DNA of 64,000 bases. It comes from Tenrec ecaudatus. Lineage: Eukaryota > Chordata > Mammalia > Afrosoricida > Tenrecidae. This document shows, piece after piece, positions 58,620-64,000 of the stretch (positions are counted from its first letter, which is position 1; each line of letters starts with the position of its first letter). The notes under the pieces were generated by a model. That model saw only the letters and a program-made list of their open reading frames with translations. It had not been told where the DNA came from and made no database searches. The translations under genes and the position numbers were made by a program. Where the stretch lies: NCBI RefSeq assembly GCF_050624435.1, contig NC_134535.1:122499731-122563730 (forward strand). Reading direction: 5' to 3'.

Positions 58620-60205
58620 TACATATATTCATTTATATGCTAAGTGTTAGGACTGTAGACGGACTTTGGGCTTCTACTCAAGGCCTCCCTTAATACAAGA
58701 ACACTTTGTTCTGACAAACTAACATTCTTTGATACCCACCTTCCTGACATGATTGCTGAAGACAAAATGGGTACATAAGCAAATATGATGAAGAGAGAAG
58801 ATGGTGCCCAGCTATCAAAAGATATAGCATCTTGGGTCTTAAAGGCTTGAAATTAAACAAGCAGCCATCTAGTAGGGAAGCAAATAAGCCCATATGGAAG
58901 AAACACACCAGCCTATGTGAACATGGGTATTAATGGGGTTAGGTATCAGTTATTAAAATGTCCCAAACAAATAACTATATCAATGTGATTGAGAAGAGTT
59001 GGTGTGGAGACCCCAAAGCCCATTTGTAGACTATTGGATTCCCGCCCCCTCCAGAACGGTTATAAGGAAAAGATGATTCACAAGGTGTAATGTAGCATCA
59101 ATAAATCACGCATCATTCCTCTGGTTCCTGAGTGCTTCCTCCTCCTTCCCTCCCCACCCCTACTACCATGACCCAGTTTTACCTTACAAATCTGGCTAGA
59201 CTGGAGAACACACATTGGTACAGATAAGAGCTCTTGACACATGCTATTTTAGTCTTGGTAGACTAGAGAAACATATTCATGGACACTCATATGTGTAAAA
59301 GAGAGAGTTTTATATAAAAGAGCAATTGTATGTTAACAAACATCCCAGCCAAGTATCGGTTAAGTCCATAAGTCCGATATTACCTCATATGTCAATACTA
59401 GTCCATAAATTCCAGATCAAGTCTATAAGGCTGATATTATCCCGTATGTTGATACTAATCCATAAATTCTTCTTTAGAATCACACAGCCATACAATGATT
59501 CCAAATGCAGGAAGATCACACCCAAGTGGGTGGAAAGCCTTGTGGATCCATTGGTGGCAGAAGTATCTCAGTGTTGGTGTGGGTCTCCTAATGGCTCTTC
59601 CATGTCCAGGACTCTAGAGTAGCTCCATGTTTCTTGTCAACAGGAATGCCTTGCAGGGAGTGAGTGGGTGTTCTGCCTCCAGTGAGCTATCCCTCACCTT
59701 AGCACCTCCAAATGAAGTCATCAAGCTGTGACCTGATTGACAGGCTAAACTCCACCATTTCGCCCTTAGTAGTCTCGAATTGACAGCAGATTATGTAACT
59801 ACCACACATGGAATTCAGGACAGATAAACTCATCAGGAACAATAGTGGGAATGGCAATATTATGAGGGTAGGGAGATTGGCTGTGAGGAGGAAGAGAAAG
59901 AAAGGGAGAACCCATCACAAGGTTGTATATATGCCCCCCAAAGGGAACAAGTAACAGAAATGTGGGTGAAGGGAGACAATGGGCAGTGTAAGATACAAAA
60001 TAATGATAACAATTTATAAGTGTTCAAGGATTCACATGGGTGGGAAGTTGGGAAAGGGGGGGGGGGAAGAGGAGCATATACCAAGGGCTCAAGTAGAAAA
60101 TGTTTTGGAAATGATGATGGCTATATATGTACAAATATGCTTGATACAATTGATGTATGGAATGTTATAAGAGCTATAAGAGCCCCCAATAAAATGATTT
60201 TTTTT
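58620..60205 (+). mobile_element. LINE 3'-end copy (family A) split by an LTR
   Basis: The left part 58620-59241 and right part 59807-60205 together make one copy, ending 'agagcccccaataaaatgat'. The break 'ctcttgacacatg | catggaattcagg' matches the uninterrupted copy near 51810-51835, so the LTR between them is a later insertion. Confidence 0.8.
59242..59806 (-). mobile_element. solo LTR (family B) nested in a LINE copy
   Basis: 'ttggtagactagagaaacat', 'gagagagttttatataaaag' and 'attatgtaactaccacac' identify the family. ACATG occurs at both junctions (59239-59243 and 59806-59810), overlapping the LTR ends, so the exact boundary is ambiguous by 1-2 bp. Confidence 0.8.
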
Positions 60206-60399
60206 AAATCTTTAAAACAGAAAGAAAAGTTAAAGAAAGCCGTACCAATAAAACAAACTGGCAGGCAAATGGTTCAAAAAGAAGATTGGAATGGGGGGGA
60301 GAGATAGCCTTGACACTAGGATCACACAATAAAATTTTGCAAGGGTTATGGATTCTCCATTACGAACACCACAGCTACATAAAGGATGACTACACACAT

Positions 60400-61402
60400 G
60401 AACCTCACTGGGTGGTTTACAAAGGAATCAAATCAACTACCTCTGAGAAATGAGACAATGGGGAAACTCAATGTCATCAGTGAGAGCAAGGGCCTACTGC
60501 AGAACAGATCCTTAATTGCTCCTACACAAGTTCAAGTTAAAGATAAAGAAAATCTTAACAAATTCACAAAACTGAAAGTAGGATCTTGACTATACCCCAC
60601 CTGAATTTAGAAACCATGTTAGGAATAAATTTGACACACTGAACACAACTGATTAAAAACCCGAGGATTTGTGGATGACAGCAAGGACCTTATACATAAA
60701 AAAAGCAAAACATCCTTTAAAAGACAGGAAAGAAACTAAAAATCAAAACGAATGCCAGAATGTGAGGGTGAGCTGGCTGTTATCATCATCGTTGATTGTG
60801 TGATCTGGTCGGCTAAGCAGGCGTCTCTTCCTGCTTCACAATTCCTTGTGTGTCTTTTCAGAAGCTCAGTTGAAGAGGAGGTCCTTCCTCATAGAAGGAG
60901 GACTGTACTTAGTCGAGTATACCAGTTGCTGTGTCCCCCTGCTAGGCTAGAACTTTACAAAGAAGAAAAGCTAACCCTGCTGGAAGAAATGATGACTTCA
61001 AAGAGCAGCCAGTGATGACAAAGGATGATAATGAACGGGAAAACAGCTGGAGTTAGAAAACTTGGATTGCCAGAAGAAACAAATCTGTGTTGGAAGAAGT
61101 ATACCCAAAATATTTCTTTAAATAAAGGTGGCAAGGGGTCTCGTCTTTGGGTATGTTAGGAAGAGGAACTGGTCTCTGTAAAAGGACCTCAAGCTTGCTA
61201 AAGTGGAAGCTCAGGCAAAAAGAGGAAGACCGTCAAGGAGATTGATTAACACCGGACTGCAACAATGGGTACAAACATGGCAACAGTAGTGAGGATAGCT
61301 CAGGACTGGGAAATGTTCCATTCTGTTCATTCTGTAAACTCATGGGCGCTATGAGTTGTCTAAGGGTCAGAGGTGACTAGACAGCACTTACTATCAAACT
61401 TG
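60400..61402 (+). mobile_element. RTE-clade LINE, internally deleted, with 3' end
   Basis: The upstream part 60400-60760 ('gaaactcaatgtcatcagtg') and the RT C-terminal part 61040-61340 (LINTGLQQWVQTWQQ) are joined without the RT core. It ends with the 'gggcgctatgagttgtctaa' type of tail, which resembles the AfroSINE 3' end. Confidence 0.78.
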
Positions 61403-61403
61403 A

Positions 61404-61612
61404 AAAACAATCCAGTTGTCTTCAAGTCCATACCAACTCATGGTGCCCCCATGTATGCTACAATGGAACTGCCCCAAATAGTTGTCAATGGCAGTACTCT
61501 TTTAGAAGTTGATTGCCAGGGATTGCTTTTGAGATGCTTATAAGTGGATTCAAGTCTTCTTGCTTTTAATCAGTAACCAAGTTCAAACTCATTTGTGTCA
61601 CTCAGGGACTCC
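61404..61612 (-). repeat. AfroSINE, minus strand
   Basis: 'caagtccataccaactcatg', 'gctacaatggaactgcccca' and 'cagtaaccaagttcaaactc' in the reverse order. Confidence 0.78.
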
Positions 61613-63520
61613 TTTTGGATGTGTAGTAGTACCTTAATAAGCTTCTCTATATTTTTATAAAATATTTTATTTAATATATTAGATCTACTGAGATCAATTA
61701 CAATTAATGAAAACTTATAAGGAACTAACCATTCTTTCTATGCTTTCAAAGAATTTGTATAAAGTAATGGAAAGTAATCTCCTTTTTTTTTTTTTTAGTT
61801 TCCTCTATAGGGACAAAATTATTCCTGTCATCCCGTAACTTATTTTGCGTAACTGTGCTTGATTTTTGATGATGCAATTGTTTTGTCTAATTTCTTTATC
61901 TCTATTGGGGGCAGCTATTAACTTCTTGAATTTGAGCAACTTTTATTTTAGTACAATCGGTTTTTTTGTTTATTTGTTTGCATTTTGGAAGGGAGCGGGC
62001 ATTTCTGTACTTTGCTTATATAATTGTGTGAGCATATCTGACGTAATTTGTTATGTTGTAGTGTAATATTTGAACTTTGTGACTGCTTCCTTTTTTTACA
62101 GTGGTTGACTTTTCATTAAAAAAAGCTTTTATTCAAAGTCTCTGATTTAAAAACAACAACAAAAAAATGTTATATGGGTATAATCTGGGTTTTTCTATTC
62201 CTAGTCTGTGGACAAGGTTCCTAGTGAGAGAGCTCCCCCTTCTGTTAGCTTTGCCCTGTTCTGTGCTTTGTTAATGATGTGTTGGTGGTAATAGTAAAAA
62301 GTTGGCCTATCTTTTTCCTCTTTGGTTTCTGAAGGATTTTTAATTTCCTCCATCTTCTTTTCTTACACAGTCATAGTTTAAGGGGCATCACACATTGTTA
62401 TTATCCACTTCTTCCCCCGGAAAATACTTCTCTGAGATTGCCACTTCTTATATCACATCTTTTCAAATCCTAACCTGGTGTTAGGAACCACAAGGTTCCA
62501 ATCTATGGTAAGCATTTTGATCTTTATTCATTTTTTCTCTTTCTTTATTAATGCTGTCTGGCTTTCACATAAGTCCTCCTTTTTTAAAAAAATGAACTTT
62601 CTTATGGTCTTTCTCTCTTCCTCATACCATCATGATAGGCTAGAGCAAGAATTGCATAATAATAGAGGCAAAATAAACATTTAAGGGGTAAAAAAGAGCT
62701 GTGTATTATTATTATTTAACAAGTAATTTGAAGATTGTGGTTCTCTGTGTCTCCTGGAAATGCTGAAAGTTCATAGCTTCTGTGTCGATTTATTTATTTG
62801 GAATCAAGTGACCATCTTAGTTATGTAAGATTAGAGTTTAGCTGCTATGCTGTTTTTAAAAGTTCATTTTCTTTATATCCTTACTCTAAAATCTATTTTA
62901 TAGTTTTAACCAGTAAAAGAAAGCCTTGTAAGGAAGACTTATTATAAGCTGTCAGCAAACAATGTGAAACATTAAAATGAAGTCACTGATTCTCAGCTTA
63001 TTGTTTATTTCATTGTTACATCTTTGCATGTCATTTATTTAATAAAAAACAACAGCAACAACATATGTGGTCAATAATGGCACAAATAATGCGAGTCTAA
63101 ACATTTCATTCTAAATAAACTGGAAACATAAGAGAAAAAGTTCCACAGTGGATTTCACAATATGGGGTATATAGTAAATTTTAGGTCCCCAGGAATATGG
63201 TTAAGGAGACCTCAGCAGGAAATTTAAAAATGTTAAAAGTTATTTATTATTACTGCTTATAGTAGCTCCCAACAGATTATTGATGACATTATGTATGATG
63301 AAGATTTATCTCATAGGTATGGTATAACACCATACACCATCGATTCTAGCTATCTATAGTCATGTTTTTGTCAAATGTGCATGTCAATCAAATTTGATTG
63401 AAATATAAATCTAATTTAGACATAAATTAGAAATTAAACAAATACTGCTTTTTATTTTACTTAAAAATGAAAATGCAACACATACACACATAAATGCAAA
63501 TAATGTTAGTAATATTATTT
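61613..63520. other. no gene seen; AT-rich
   Basis: AT-rich sequence with a T-run near 61783-61797. I recognise no exon of KLRD1 or any other gene. Confidence 0.45.
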
Positions 63521-63524
63521 GCAT

Positions 63525-64000
63525 CCCTAAAAAGCAGTGATGAACACATGAAGCTCATGGCAGCATAAGAAGAACTGGAGGAAATCATGCTAAGTGAAGT
63601 AAGTCAAGCAAAAAAGGACAAGTACAACACGAGTCCACTGAGATAAGCTTAAAAAAACACACACAAAAAAGGGCATAAGGGAAAAGCTACTATATACATG
63701 CATTCCTGGGATGAGACCCAGCAACTATGGCAGGGGTCAAACTCAATCCAGGAATACTTACTGCAGCCAACTAAATAAGGAGGGGGAAGAAAGAGTAAAA
63801 AATGGGTAGTGGGGGAGCAGGGCACTAACCCACCCAAGGCAAGGATATTGTTTATATCTCCACAGGAGAGGGAGAGAGAGACCAGGCTTCAACCCAATGT
63901 GCCAAGACATGAATACAACATACCGGGATGTACCAGGAAACCAATAGAGAGGTCTGTGGGTCTTCCCCAATCCCCACTATGTGGACTCCACCCCCTTCAG
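63525..64000 (+). mobile_element. L1 3' region, runs off the window
   Basis: 'actggaggaaatcatgctaa', 'gtgaagtaagtcaagcaaaa' and 'aacacgagtccactgagata' are the L1 3' segment seen also at about 6030-6090, better preserved here. It continues past the window end. Confidence 0.75.

Noticed and set aside
50266-64000. KLRD1 (CD94), expected beyond KLRK1
   Set aside because: No CTLD exon was seen on either strand in this stretch; in other mammals it lies farther away.

Overview
The window is repeat-rich, intron-rich vertebrate DNA from a placental mammal. It is probably an afrotherian, and most likely a tenrec (Echinops-like). Two things point there. tRNA-derived SINEs of the AfroSINE type are scattered throughout on both strands, together with an RTE-clade LINE that shares their 3' end. 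There are also two short hAT elements of the SPIN ('Space Invaders') type, which are known from tenrec but from few other mammals. The species call is inference; the repeat families are read from the sequence.

Two protein-coding genes can be assembled exon by exon, both on the + strand and both from the natural killer gene complex. The first (10873-18540) is a KLRC/NKG2A-like receptor: six coding exons, canonical GT-AG borders, open frame, 219 residues. It has one clear ITIM, a membrane segment with no charged residue, a stalk and a C-type-lectin-like domain. That domain lacks the WIG-type hairpin, and its start codon appears to have moved. The second (35087-50265) is KLRK1/NKG2D: seven coding exons and 216 residues, the same length as human, with the transmembrane Arg and almost all known ligand-contact residues kept. 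Order and orientation (KLRC upstream of KLRK1, same strand) match the mammalian complex. KLRC/CD94 heterodimers read MHC-E-type ligands; NKG2D homodimers read stress-induced MHC-I-like ligands through DAP10/DAP12.

Region by region: 350-6550 is an old, nearly full-length L1 with a later LINE copy inserted in ORF2. 6580-10870 holds SINEs, a solo LTR with perfect 5-bp target duplications, and antisense LINE 3' ends. 10873-18540 is the KLRC-like gene, with a 5.2 kb repeat-filled intron 4. 20600-24400 is a minus-strand ERV-L pol relic carrying a SINE and a SPIN element. 24500-28000 holds RTE pieces and a long LINE 3'-end copy. 28000-31000 is an unidentified GC-richer block. 35087-50500 is KLRK1, whose introns hold a solo LTR with perfect duplications and about 4.6 kb of antisense LINE. 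50600-64000 has no recognised host gene: solo LTRs, a SPIN copy, a class I ERV relic with its 3' LTR, RTE, SINEs and the start of another L1.

No rRNA, tRNA gene, CRISPR or prokaryotic feature was seen. Short ORFs outside the listed exons look like chance or repeat-derived frames.
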